Shown here piece by piece: positions 1 to 8,668 of a stretch of 63,384 nt of DNA (its first letter is position 1; each line of letters opens with the position of its first letter). The position numbers and the translations under genes are program-made. The notes beneath the pieces were generated by a model that saw nothing but the letters and a program-made list of their open reading frames with translations, did no database searches and was not told the DNA's origin. This stretch comes from an uncultured cyanobacterium (GTDB lineage: Bacteria; Cyanobacteriota; Cyanobacteriia; Cyanobacteriales; Nostocaceae): contig CAIVAU010000246.1 in the NCBI GenBank assembly GCA_903903925.1, positions 1 to 63,384 of the forward strand, read 5' to 3'.

Positions 1-400
1 AGGGGAAGAACGAACAGCAGCAAACACGGGGAACGGCAAGTAAACCAGACAGACTCGGGCTCTTGGCCACACAGAAAATTATGACGTTTCGACTTTGTCT
101 TCCGTTTCGCCTCGTACGTATCGTCTGATCACACAGGGGAATTTGCTGATTTATATTATATCCGTATATATCATATAATTACAGATTAGCTATTCGCTCC
201 TTGCTATAATATATATTATAATCTTCAAATCCACTATATATTGGATCATTCTTCAATTCTTCGTCAATAATTCCATTAACCTGTTTATTAGTTAACAATC
301 AATTGTTGGCACACACACACACCTGCGCCACGACCAAGTTGTTCTGGACCATGTCCGAGTAGACTCCTCTCGACATGAACCTCCTCATCAGGTTGCACAG
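1..400. other. Non-coding, AT-rich stretch of atypical composition
   Basis: No cyanobacterial gene is visible here. The middle (about 145-300) is a run of TATA-type sequence, followed at about 310-322 by a (CA)n microsatellite. Read on the minus strand, about 391-322 is open (…RGVYSDMVQNN…) and ends CAG followed by GTGTGTGTG, which resembles a eukaryotic exon end with a GT splice donor. None of the repeats typical of the rest of the window occur here. It may be foreign or chimeric DNA joined near 390-410. This is inference from composition only. Confidence 0.4.
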
Positions 401-426
401 TGCGAAACTAAAAGAAGGAATGACTG

Positions 427-1176
427 ATGGCAGGTAAATTGGATGGGAAGGTGACGATTATTACTGGTGCTTCTTCTGGTATTGGGGAGGCTACTGCTAT
501 AGCTTTGGCAGCAGAGGGGGCAAAAGTTGCGATCGCCGCAAGGCGTGCTGAACGTTTGGATGCAGTGGCAAAACGGATCGAAGCTAGTGGTGGTCAGGTG
601 TTGCCGATTGTTACAGATATTACAGATGAAGTTCAGGTTAATCACTTGGTACAAAAGACCAATGCAACGCTAGGACAGGTGGATATTCTGGTGAATAATG
701 CCGGAATTGGTGTGCTTGGTACAATTGATACGGGAAATCCCGCAGACTGGCGGCGAGCATTCGATGTGAATGTTCTGGGAGTTTTATATGCTACCCAAGC
801 AGTTTTACCTCTTCTCAAAGCCCAAAAATCTGGGCATATCGTCAATATTTCTTCTGTCGCAGGACGGACAGCGCGGGCTGGTGTTGGAGTTTACAACGCT
901 ACCAAATGGGGTGTTAATGCTCTTTCAGAAGCATTACGCCAGGAAGTGTATCAGGACAACATTCGTGTGACTATCATCGAACCAGGTTTAGTTGATACAC
1001 AATTCAGTGACTTCATTTCTGACCCCATCACCAAACAGCGTAGCGAAGAACGACGTAAGAGAATCACACCTCTGCGAAGTGAGGATATTGCAGCAGCTAT
1101 AGTCTATGCAGTGACACAACCCCAGCGTGTGAATGTGAATGAAATTCTGATTCGACCCACTTCACAAGATAATTAA
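427..1176 (+). CDS. Short-chain dehydrogenase/reductase (SDR)
   Basis: Classical SDR, 249 residues, the normal length for the family. The glycine-rich NAD(P)-binding motif TGASSGIG is at about residues 13-20, followed by an AARR segment that favours NADP(H). NNAG lies near residue 90, the catalytic Ser in the ISSVAG motif near 141, and YNATK supplies the catalytic Tyr and Lys near 155-159. It is a cytoplasmic NADP-dependent oxidoreductase of unknown substrate; the sequence resembles the serine 3-dehydrogenase/YdfG-like group. The ATG at 427 is preceded by an AAGAAGGA ribosome site at 412-419. It stands alone, and upstream DNA looks foreign, so its native promoter may be missing. Confidence 0.9.
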   Translation: MAGKLDGKVTIITGASSGIGEATAIALAAEGAKVAIAARRAERLDAVAKRIEASGGQVLPIVTDITDEVQVNHLVQKTNATLGQVDILVNNAGIGVLGTIDTGNPADWRRAFDVNVLGVLYATQAVLPLLKAQKSGHIVNISSVAGRTARAGVGVYNATKWGVNALSEALRQEVYQDNIRVTIIEPGLVDTQFSDFISDPITKQRSEERRKRITPLRSEDIAAAIVYAVTQPQRVNVNEILIRPTSQDN

Positions 1177-1349
1177 GATAACGTACAACGTGCCCTATTT
1201 TCCTGTTATCTCAGCGGACATGCGATAACCGTTAGCGAGCCTATTTGTCATAGTGTGATTTGGTATGCGGGAAACGAGCATGTCTTCAGATCTCTCTAGG
1301 AAAGCGACACGGGCGACTGTATAAGAGCCGTGGTCTTTTTAGGAGTGTT

Positions 1350-2201
1350 TTATTGATATCCATAACCATCTTTACGATGGATAGCTTTGCAAAATCTGTG
1401 TGATATTCCTTCAACCAATCCCTTGACGGTTGAAATATTGAAGCTGCCAGTAGCACGAGTAGCTATCCTACCAACATGGGTTCCTATTTTCTTACCTTTA
1501 TCGACAACTGCTTTGACAATATCGCCAGTTTGAAAACCGAAATGTATTTTCTCTCTAGCGCAATGTCGGATAGGAAAGCCTTGTTTGTCAGTACGGCAAG
1601 ATTGTCTAGTCCCATGACCAGCAGCTTTAATTATTAGTGGTTTAACACCTTTGATATTGAGCTTTTCTGGTGTTGATTTACCGACACAAGCCGCGTCAAT
1701 CCAATGGGTTTTCTCAAGGTTCTGAGTAGTTCGGTTGAACTTAGTTAAACCGCCTGAGCCAGTTTCTATGGGTAATCCTGTTGCTTTCAAAACTTCAAGC
1801 AATTTAAACCGTGTTGAGTTAACAGCAGCAGCATCACCCAACGGTTGCTTAGCTTGAAACTGGATTTTCTTAAGTCTTTCTGGGTCTTTTTTCAGAAAGT
1901 CTTTAATATCTTTAGTTCCTTTTTTGATGTTGCATTTCTCACAACTCAAGGTGAGGTTAGAGATGCGATCAGATCCTCCTTTTGCTCTAGGGTGAATGTG
2001 TTCAATCTGAAATGGAACATCTTTAAGATCGCAGTAAGCGCATTTCCAACCCCATTTTTCTAAAAGATACTCTCGTGTTTCGTAGCCTGCTAGTGTACCT
2101 TGCTGGTACTCCTTACCTGATATCTCAGGGTTTTGCATGATTTGGGTGTCGAACCTGACTAACTCTTGTGATATAGCCGTGACTGGGGAATATTTTCGCA
2201 A
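1350..2201 (-). pseudogene. iscB: IscB RNA-guided nuclease, N-terminally truncated
   Basis: C-terminal two-thirds of an IscB protein (IS200/IS605-associated ancestor of Cas9; intact proteins are about 400-500 residues). Visible are RuvC-II (ISQE, Glu13), the HNH domain with zinc cysteines CAYC (54, 57) and CEKC (87, 90) and the IEHIHP active site (His68, His70), then RuvC-III (HWIDAAC, Asp169) and the C-terminal target-recognition part. IscB-like reading continues upstream of the TTG start without a stop to about 2291 (KGWLSPS…RVYNIETWV), then stops abruptly with TAG at 2313-2315. The PLMP domain, RuvC-I and bridge helix are absent. No tnpA and no recognisable omega-RNA region remain upstream. 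An imperfect hairpin (1223-1237) lies beyond the 3' end and could be a relic of the element's right end. Double-strand cleavage is not expected without RuvC-I. Confidence 0.85.
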
Positions 2202-2299
2202 CCGTTTAACCCATGTTTCAATGTTGTAAACACGACTGATTATACTTGGTGATAACCAACCTTTTCGCCGTTGTTTTGGGCAAGGCTGGTTTTTACTGA

Positions 2300-2460
2300 A
2301 ACTACTAGCAAGCTAGAAGCGAGAGTGTCTTCAGACCTGAGTTGCTGACATTTGCAGCACCAACGATAGCCATTAATTCGCCAAATATTCATCGCTCATC
2401 CCCTTAGCATGCGCTGCTGCTGTATGGGAAGCAATGCAGTATTCGCAACCATTTGTGACA
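2300..2460 (-). pseudogene. Carboxymuconolactone decarboxylase/AhpD-like fragment
   Basis: Read on the minus strand from 2460, the DNA gives VTNGCEYCIASHTAAAHAKG…, which carries the CxxC…H signature (CEYCIASH) of the CMD/alkylhydroperoxidase family, down to a stop at 2374. A shifted frame then gives MAIVGAANVSN, which resembles the continuing helix of the same fold. There is no start codon and the sequence ends where the IscB remnant begins. It is a broken remnant of a peroxidase-like gene, probably interrupted by the IscB element. Frame changes make the exact limits uncertain. Confidence 0.5.
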
Positions 2461-2760
2461 CTGATGCTCGCCCAACACGCACCTCGACGACTTCGACTAG
2501 TCCAGCACGCGCAATATTGTTACGGGCAACTTCGGCATGTTTCGGGTCAGCTTCTCTTCTAGGGTGATGAGTTTTCCGCCTAATGGGAGCGATCGCGCTA
2601 GCCAAATCGTACTGTAACCTCCTAACGTGCCAATTTCCAGTATTGAGCGAGTTCCTCTCACTTGTGCCAAGATAGCTAGCAGTTTGCCCTCGCTTGGTGT
2701 GACATGATGTGACGGTAGTCCTGCATCAGCAGAGGCTTGCAGGGCTGCGTCGAGGGCGTC
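2461..2760 (-). pseudogene. O-methyltransferase N-terminal fragment, frameshifted
   Basis: On the minus strand, about 2760-2575 encodes DALDAALQASADAGLPSHHV… and the SAM-binding motif EIGTLGGYSTIWLAR, typical of the small class I O-methyltransferases (COG4122/methyltransferase family 3). The frame then shifts by a few extra bases near 2565, after which EADPKHAEVARNNIARAGL continues the same family to about 2465. The first 20 or so residues and the C-terminal half are missing. It abuts the CMD fragment on one side and the rep gene on the other, so it is a decayed piece caught between rearrangement joints. Confidence 0.7.
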
Positions 2761-3778
2761 CCTCTGTTTTGTACTTGTGTAATTTGTGATCCCATTGGAA
2801 AGACACAGTCCCCTGATTCACCTCATCCATCTCTTCACCGCAATTAATGAGGTCTTGGTTTTTCTCCTCTAACTCCTGCATATAATGTTTGAGTACACCC
2901 CCAACAGCAATTGCTCTGGTTTTATGCAACTGGCGGGTTAACTCTAAAAACCATTCCCTATCAGCTATTAAATCTGATTCCTTTACCTGATACTTAAGAA
3001 TTTCGGGAATCAGTATTGTGGGGTCATGATGTTTTGCGATCGCACTAATATGAACGACTGGCTGGTAATCAATTCGTAAGCACTGCTGCCATAATGTCAC
3101 CCATTTAGCCTGAGACAAGTAGCCATAACTAAAATAGGAAGGCTGCACCATTGCTAAAAGATGTAAATGTGGATGTGCAGATACTCCATCCCTGCCCTTA
3201 GTTACTTCTAACGATTTCACCCAACCTTTTGCTGACCACGCTTTCAATTCAGTTAATCGCTTAAAAGCCTTGTTTATTCTATCCAAGGTTATTCTTAGTT
3301 CCCAAATTTGGCAATTCTTTACTGTCAATGTGACAAACAACCAACGGTACTTGGGGTAATCTGTAACAACCTGTGGCAAGATTTTATAAGCTTTGGCTTT
3401 CCACATGAGGGATCGCCGCCACTGACAAACAGGACAATGACGAACCCTACAAAATCTAGTATGTAATAACTTGAGTTTGAAAATTCCATCTGCTTCTTCT
3501 GGCAATAGTTGAAACTCTAAAAACTCGGAACATATTCTGATTCGCCAAGCGTAATTGTTTAACTCATAATCACTTGCTGTAGCGTAATAATTAGAAACAA
3601 GTTCGGCATTAGCTCTATGTTTATCCCAAGTTTTTCCTATATTGGAAATATCGCTTAAATTGAGTAAATTTTGATGTTTTATAAACTGGGTTGCTGATAA
3701 TACATTAAAGTCAACAATTTTTCTATCTAATTGACCACGCACAAACATTTTGTGATTTGTTTGGTTAATAAATTCCAA
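2726..3778 (-). CDS. Rolling-circle plasmid replication protein (Rep_1 family, HUH)
   Basis: 350-residue Rep of the pC194/pUB110 type, known from small cyanobacterial plasmids. Motif 1 (FVTLTVKN) is at about 148-155, the metal-binding HUH motif HPHLHLL at 202-208, and the nicking Tyr lies in LKYQVKESDL (Tyr263, Lys266). A Cys/His cluster (CRVRHCPVC, 110-118) could bind zinc. The function is nicking at a plasmid double-strand origin and starting leading-strand synthesis. The start is weak (TTG at 3778; ATG at 3748 is an alternative). The last 12 or so residues (GRPRRSPASLC) are read out of frame through the methyltransferase fragment, so the native C-terminus has been replaced. No partner plasmid genes or clear origin were found. 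Confidence 0.8.
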   Translation of the reverse strand: MEFINQTNHKMFVRGQLDRKIVDFNVLSATQFIKHQNLLNLSDISNIGKTWDKHRANAELVSNYYATASDYELNNYAWRIRICSEFLEFQLLPEEADGIFKLKLLHTRFCRVRHCPVCQWRRSLMWKAKAYKILPQVVTDYPKYRWLFVTLTVKNCQIWELRITLDRINKAFKRLTELKAWSAKGWVKSLEVTKGRDGVSAHPHLHLLAMVQPSYFSYGYLSQAKWVTLWQQCLRIDYQPVVHISAIAKHHDPTILIPEILKYQVKESDLIADREWFLELTRQLHKTRAIAVGGVLKHYMQELEEKNQDLINCGEEMDEVNQGTVSFQWDHKLHKYKTEGRPRRSPASLC

Positions 3779-3865
3779 GCTAACATCAATTAAAACACTA
3801 AACCTCAGTAATAATACATAAGAATTCCATCTCGTTAAGTACAGTTAGCCAATCCCTCTGCCAAT

Positions 3866-4054
3866 ATGCGAGAGGAATATCCGTCAGGAGAGGGTAAGGG
3901 TGTGACTCAAATTATCACAGAAAAACATCAAGGACATTTAGACTGTATTTCATCTCCAGGCGCAGGAGCTAAATTCATCATTGAGATTCCCATTCAACAA
4001 ATTCAATCTGTACAAGCAAAGATCCCAGAAGCTCATAATATCAGAGTTAGATAA
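3866..4054 (+). pseudogene. Histidine kinase ATPase-domain tail (fragment)
   Basis: About 45 residues match the end of a HATPase_c domain: a G-box-like GKGVTQIITEKHQGHLDCISS followed by PGAGAKFIIEIPI. No phospho-acceptor domain, N box or sensor part occurs upstream, where the rep gene begins in the opposite direction. It is a leftover C-terminus of a two-component sensor kinase and is unlikely to be expressed as a working protein. Confidence 0.65.
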
Positions 4055-4226
4055 CCATCAGCAATTAATACAAGGGTTTCAGGCTGTGGGTGGCGGCAAA
4101 AAGTGCTTTTGCTACTCTTACGCCTACTTGCGACTCGTTAACGCGATCGCCACTTAACATTGTAATTGCCTACAATAATAGTGAGTCCTTAAATTTTGCC
4201 AGATTGATATTGAGGAAATTCAAGCA

Positions 4227-4472
4227 ATGAGCATTAACATTCCCGACGAAATTCTAACTACAACTCGCATGACTGAAGCCGAGATGAAGCAAGAAATTGC
4301 CGTCATGCTATTTCAAAAAGAAAAATTAACCCTTGCCCAAGCTAGTCGATTTGCAAACATGAATCGTATTGCCTTTCAGCATCTTCTGGCAAGCCGTCAA
4401 ATCCCAGTTCATTATGGTATAGAGGACTTTGAAAAAGATCTCCAAAATCTTCGAGAAATGGGTAGACTGTGA
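4227..4472 (+). CDS. UPF0175 family antitoxin
   Basis: 81 residues, typical of UPF0175, a small helical DNA-binding family common in cyanobacteria. The core EIAVMLFQKEKLTLAQASRFANM, followed by the region ending IPVHYGIEDFEKDL, is the family hallmark. It overlaps the next gene by four bases, giving translational coupling. Members of this family next to DUF3368 PIN proteins act as antitoxins and are expected to repress their own promoter and bind the toxin. The start is ATG at 4227 with only a weak AGGAA ribosome site. Confidence 0.85.
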   Translation: MSINIPDEILTTTRMTEAEMKQEIAVMLFQKEKLTLAQASRFANMNRIAFQHLLASRQIPVHYGIEDFEKDLQNLREMGRL

Positions 4473-4954
4473 TTATTGTCAGCGATACCTCCCCAATCAA
4501 TAATCTCGCCGCGATTAATCAATTGGATCTGTTGCAGCAACTCTACAATACGGTGATTATTCCTGAAGCCGTCTACCGGGAACTGACTGAAACTGAAATT
4601 CCTGTTGCTGGTGCGACTGAAGTTCAAACTCTACATTGGATTCAAACCCATCAGGTTACAACTCGTGCATTAGTAGAAGTTCTCCAAAATGAACTAGATG
4701 GGGGTGAGGCTGAAGCGATCGCCCTTGCAGTCGAACTCAACGCGGATCAAGTTCTCATTGATGAACGTCGAGGTAGGATGATGGCTGAACAATTAAATCT
4801 TCCATATATAGGCATCCTGGGAATTTTAGTTGAAGCTAAAGGTCAAGGACTGATTCTTGAGGTGAAACCTTTGCTAGATGCTCTGATCCATCAAGCCGGT
4901 TTTTGGGTTGCAGAGCCTTTGTATAAACGTGTTCTACAGATGGCTGGTGAATAA
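4469..4954 (+). CDS. PIN-domain toxin (DUF3368)
   Basis: 161 residues, DUF3368 group of PIN ribonucleases. Acidic metal-binding positions are visible: Asp6 in VSDTSPI, a Glu in the TELTETE/VYRELT area near 39, Glu in DGGEAEAIALA near 80, and Asp in LIDERRGR near 98. It is expected to cleave RNA when freed from the antitoxin encoded immediately upstream (GTG start inside the antitoxin stop region, GTGA overlap). This is a type II toxin-antitoxin module sitting beside a plasmid-type rep gene, consistent with mobile origin. Confidence 0.85.
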   Translation: MIIVSDTSPINNLAAINQLDLLQQLYNTVIIPEAVYRELTETEIPVAGATEVQTLHWIQTHQVTTRALVEVLQNELDGGEAEAIALAVELNADQVLIDERRGRMMAEQLNLPYIGILGILVEAKGQGLILEVKPLLDALIHQAGFWVAEPLYKRVLQMAGE

Positions 4955-5475
4955 CCTCACAACGATGCTCCAACCAAAGCCATTAAGTGATATTCAGCGT
5001 ACCTCAATCACCAAAAAAACCACAGCCCCAAAGACCGCGAGAACCCCATCGTCCCCATGTCTCTACGGCTCGCCTTCTCGCGGAAAAACAACGCGTAGAA
5101 ATTGGCTTCCACCCTAAAACAACCACCAAGCGACACGGTTGAAACCCCTGCCACACAACCGTTACAGTCGTAAATGTACTCTTTTTTTAGTATACCTTAA
5201 CAGGGGTAATCTCTCTGACTCATATCTTTGTGCCCTCTGCGCCTCTGCGGTTAATTAGATAGATAATCTTCTAGGGGGAAGGGAGTATACTAAGAACGGT
5301 TGAGAGGTTTACTTGGACATAACTGCCAATGGCAATTTTCCCTTACCCGATTCGAGTGGTAGTCCTGAGTCCTGGCATTTTTGAGGACTGAAGTCCTCAC
5401 TACAAACCACGCAAAAGTCTACCTATTAGCCGTTTGCCGTATAAGTACGTTAACTACGTTTCCGACTGATTGATT
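4955..5475. other. Gene-free stretch with dispersed repeats
   Basis: No gene is supported. It contains a copy of the cyanobacterial dispersed repeat CTCTGCGCCTCTGCGGTT (about 5234-5252), whose relatives occur at about 34745-34770, 34886-34950 and 61745-61765. A short inverted element TTGAGGACTGAAGTCCTCACTAC lies at about 5380-5402. The rest is unremarkable. Confidence 0.5.
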
Positions 5476-5524
5476 CTGACTCCTAACTCCTGACTCCTGA
5501 CTCCTGACTTCTGACTCCTGACTC
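5476..5524. repeat. STRR heptamer array, CTGACTC unit
   Basis: About seven tandem copies of a 7-bp unit (TCCTGAC with TCCTAAC and TTCTGAC variants). The array touches the stop codon of the MFS gene on the minus strand. Confidence 0.9.
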
Positions 5525-6791
5525 AAGGTGATTCCTGTAACGCTCCCAGCCTACGAATTTTCGGCCAGATTGCAGCTACCACAACGACCACAACAATTGT
5601 GCCAATTCCACCACCAACGACGGAAATGACTGGACCAAACAAAGCAGCGGTCAATCCTGACTCGAAGCCTCCTAATTCGTTAGAAGCACTGATGAATATA
5701 CTATTGATGGCAGCAACTCGACCGCGTAAGTCGTCAGGTGTTCGGATCTGAACTAGGGTATGGCGAATAACAACGCTAATACTATCGAGTGCGCCACTCA
5801 GCGCCAGCATGAGTAGTGACAGCCAAAACCAATGAGATAACCCAAACACAATGGTAACAACACCAAAACCTACCACAGACCAAAGTAGGGCTGATCCAGC
5901 TTGACGTAATGGTGGGAGATGGGCTAAGGTCACCGCCATGATCAGTGCGCCAATGGAGGGAGCTGCTCGCAAATACCCCAACTCTATTGGCCCGACGTGC
6001 AAAATATCCTTGGCAAATATTGGTAGTAACGCCACCGATCCCCCCAGTAATACAGCAAACAAATCCAAGGTGATTGCTGCTAAGATGAGCTGATTCTGCC
6101 AGACAAACTGAGCGCCAGCTGATAATGCTTTGAGTGATATTGGTTCTTTAGAAAGGGTTGTTTTTTGCTCTTTGATCGCTACTGTTAACAAAAAACATAA
6201 CATTGCGATGATTGCTGCTAGTATGTATACCCCTGTAGCACCTCCTAAAGTTGCGATCGCAAAACCTCCCAAGGCTGGACCAATAACTGACGCTAGCTGA
6301 AAGCTACTACTATTCCAAGTGGCAGCATTGGTGAACAAACTCACTGGTATCAACTGCCACATAAAAGCATCACTAGCAGGCTTCAGGAATGCCCTAGCAA
6401 CACCTATCAATAATAAACATGTATAAAATAAAACTACTGTACCTCGACTAAAAGAAAGCACTGCTAAAGCCAGGGAGCAAAAAGCTAGCAGGCTGACTGA
6501 GAGTAGCATGGTGCGTTTGCGATCATTACGATCCGCGACGTGTCCAGTAATCAACGTCAGGGCAATCATTGGCAAGACTTGTGCCAAACCCACGCCACCC
6601 AAAACTAGAGCAGAACCAGTACGCTCATAAAGTTCCCAACCAATTGCTACAGTCTGCATTTGCGTGCCTGTGAACAGGAGAACACGCGCAATTGTAAATA
6701 GTCGATAGTCTCTAAACCTTAAGGCTGCAAAGGGATCGTGCTGCACCAACTTAGCACTGTGGAGAGTGGAAGTCCGTTTGTCCAAAGACAT
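5523..6791 (-). CDS. MFS transporter, EntS-like exporter family (MFS_3)
   Basis: 422 residues with about 12 hydrophobic segments. The family signature between TM2 and TM3, GHVADRNDRKRTMLLS, is present at about 80-96, and the opening FAALRFRDYRLFTIARVLLFTGTQMQ is typical of enterobactin-exporter-like MFS proteins. It is an inner-membrane proton-driven efflux protein; the substrate cannot be read from sequence, but siderophores and drugs are known for relatives. It lies 75 bp from, and in the same direction as, the SLH-OprB porin gene, which is upstream on the minus strand, so the two may be co-transcribed. Confidence 0.88.
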   Translation of the reverse strand: MSLDKRTSTLHSAKLVQHDPFAALRFRDYRLFTIARVLLFTGTQMQTVAIGWELYERTGSALVLGGVGLAQVLPMIALTLITGHVADRNDRKRTMLLSVSLLAFCSLALAVLSFSRGTVVLFYTCLLLIGVARAFLKPASDAFMWQLIPVSLFTNAATWNSSSFQLASVIGPALGGFAIATLGGATGVYILAAIIAMLCFLLTVAIKEQKTTLSKEPISLKALSAGAQFVWQNQLILAAITLDLFAVLLGGSVALLPIFAKDILHVGPIELGYLRAAPSIGALIMAVTLAHLPPLRQAGSALLWSVVGFGVVTIVFGLSHWFWLSLLMLALSGALDSISVVIRHTLVQIRTPDDLRGRVAAINSIFISASNELGGFESGLTAALFGPVISVVGGGIGTIVVVVVVAAIWPKIRRLGALQESP

Positions 6792-6865
6792 ATTTAAAGT
6801 ACACCTGTGATGGATGCCCTAATGGTCTGGGAAATCAACTTTCGAGACCATTAGGAATATTTCTA

Positions 6866-8650
6866 TTAAAACTTGAAGGTGGTACGAACCCAACCAACGA
6901 CACTACTAGGATTGCTGGCATTAAAGTCTTCTGCGGTAATCCAAATCACACCAGGGGTGATAGCAATATTGTCGGTGAGTTGATATTGATAAAAGCCCTC
7001 AATATGGAGGGAAACATTTTTGTCAAATCTACCAGCACCCGCTCCTAAATCAACATTCCGACTCAGACCACTCAGTCTCGGCTCCATACCAACAAAAATA
7101 CCTCCAAGGCTACCTTTGCTTAAAAGATCGGGAAATCCCAGACCTACCCCCCAATCCCAGACTTGACCATCTCCATACCCCAGATAGCGATGTGCTGAAT
7201 AACCTACCCATCCATTGATGGCAAACTTTGGATTTACTCTATAAAGTGTCTCTATGCCATAAAGATTTCCCACAGTTCCTGTTCCCGCCACAGTGCTGTT
7301 CGCTAGGTTGCTCCCGATGACTGGACCAAAGTTTGTCCCAGTTTGACCCGTGGTGTTTGGTGGGCTGTAGGTATTGGCGTAGGTTAAAGCTACCCGAAAA
7401 TTGCTCTTGGGGGTGAAGTATGATAACTGTCCTAGGGCTACGTACCTGCCTTGAAATAATCCATTATTGGGAGTAGGATCGTTACCATTAATAGAGGTGT
7501 ACTCTAACCCTAATTCAAACTGTTTACCCAATTTCTGGAGTACCGCAATTCCAGCACCAGTGTCTCCATAGTCATAAACCATATTCCGCCGTGCATATCG
7601 CGAGATTGCATTAGCTGCAGAACCTTCAAAATATGGGTTGATGGGCCCTGTCAAGCCGATCTCAAAAGCTCCATCAGACTGGGCAAAAATGTTGACTTGG
7701 GTATTTTTAGTCGCTAGAAACTGATAGCGAATTCCAGAAATCTGAAGGTTATTCTGTGAAAAAGCAGGACTGGCATTATCAGAAGTTCTCCCGTCAGTGG
7801 TTCCGAATAATCCACTTCTTGTTCCTCCTACGTTAGCAATCGTTCCAGTTGCTAACGTCACCCGTAGCTGATCAGTGCCGAAAAAGCTGCTGTTTAATAG
7901 GAGGCGAACTCGGTCTTGAAATGTGATCACTTCAGGTGCAGGTTTCTTGGTAACAACGTTATTACCTGCCAGAACTCCCCCAACCACAGTCTCGAGTTCA
8001 CTTCTGAGAACAGTTGTGGTAGAGAACTGACTTGCTTGTAATTGCGCAATCCGTTTTTCTACAACATCTATTCTTCCTCGTAATTGGGCAATTTCTGGAC
8101 TAAATTCTTCCGTGAGGCGGCGTAGAGTCTCTAAATCCTCTTTAGTAACACTATTAGCTGTCTTAGCAGCAATTAGCTTAGTAATTTGGTCTGCACAAGC
8201 ATTTAAGCCAGCTACAAATTCATAGCGGGAGAGGGCACGGTTACCACGATAGGTTTTGTCTGGATAGCCCTCAATACAGCCATAGCGTTCTACCAGCGAT
8301 TGCAACGCCTGAAATGCCCAATCGGTGGGTCTTACATCTGATAACTGAGAAACAGAATTGACCTGACTTATGGAGGAGTCACTATCGTCGGGATCACTGT
8401 CGTTGATGATGGATTGTGAAACAGGCGATCGCTGACTAGAAGGCGCGACGATTTCTGTCACGGGGGTTATTTGTGTCGTCTCTGAATTGTTAGTTGTAGA
8501 TGTCTCAGCAGAGGGTGTGAGAGGCGACGATACTCTGCTTTCATCTGTATTCGCCAAACTCTTTGTGGAAGTAACCGTCATGAGTACAAGCACTCCCATG
8601 CTGGAAAAAATGAGCTTCATCCAGCTTAATTCCAACCAAAATTTCGACAT
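6866..8650 (-). CDS. SLH-OprB family outer-membrane porin
   Basis: Cyanobacterial major porin type. A hydrophobic signal segment (KLIFSSMGVLVLMTV) is followed by a Ser/Thr-rich linker, one SLH domain (DVRPTDWAFQALQSL…GYPDKTYRGNRALSRYEF), a coiled coil (about 185-220) and a C-terminal OprB-like beta barrel ending in VRTTFKF, whose terminal aromatic residue is the outer-membrane assembly signal. The SLH domain anchors to peptidoglycan and the barrel passes small solutes or ions such as iron. Length near 594-600 is normal. I prefer ATG 8650 over the upstream GTG at 8668 because it gives a cleaner signal peptide. A nearly 700-bp upstream region suggests complex control. Confidence 0.92.
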   Translation of the reverse strand: MSKFWLELSWMKLIFSSMGVLVLMTVTSTKSLANTDESRVSSPLTPSAETSTTNNSETTQITPVTEIVAPSSQRSPVSQSIINDSDPDDSDSSISQVNSVSQLSDVRPTDWAFQALQSLVERYGCIEGYPDKTYRGNRALSRYEFVAGLNACADQITKLIAAKTANSVTKEDLETLRRLTEEFSPEIAQLRGRIDVVEKRIAQLQASQFSTTTVLRSELETVVGGVLAGNNVVTKKPAPEVITFQDRVRLLLNSSFFGTDQLRVTLATGTIANVGGTRSGLFGTTDGRTSDNASPAFSQNNLQISGIRYQFLATKNTQVNIFAQSDGAFEIGLTGPINPYFEGSAANAISRYARRNMVYDYGDTGAGIAVLQKLGKQFELGLEYTSINGNDPTPNNGLFQGRYVALGQLSYFTPKSNFRVALTYANTYSPPNTTGQTGTNFGPVIGSNLANSTVAGTGTVGNLYGIETLYRVNPKFAINGWVGYSAHRYLGYGDGQVWDWGVGLGFPDLLSKGSLGGIFVGMEPRLSGLSRNVDLGAGAGRFDKNVSLHIEGFYQYQLTDNIAITPGVIWITAEDFNASNPSSVVGWVRTTFKF

Positions 8651-8668
8651 ATGACTCTTCACCCTCAC

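Noticed and set aside
1177..1349. Omega-RNA or right end of the IscB element
   Set aside because: Only a 15-bp imperfect hairpin (1223-1237) was found; IscB guide RNAs lie upstream of the gene, and that side is deleted.
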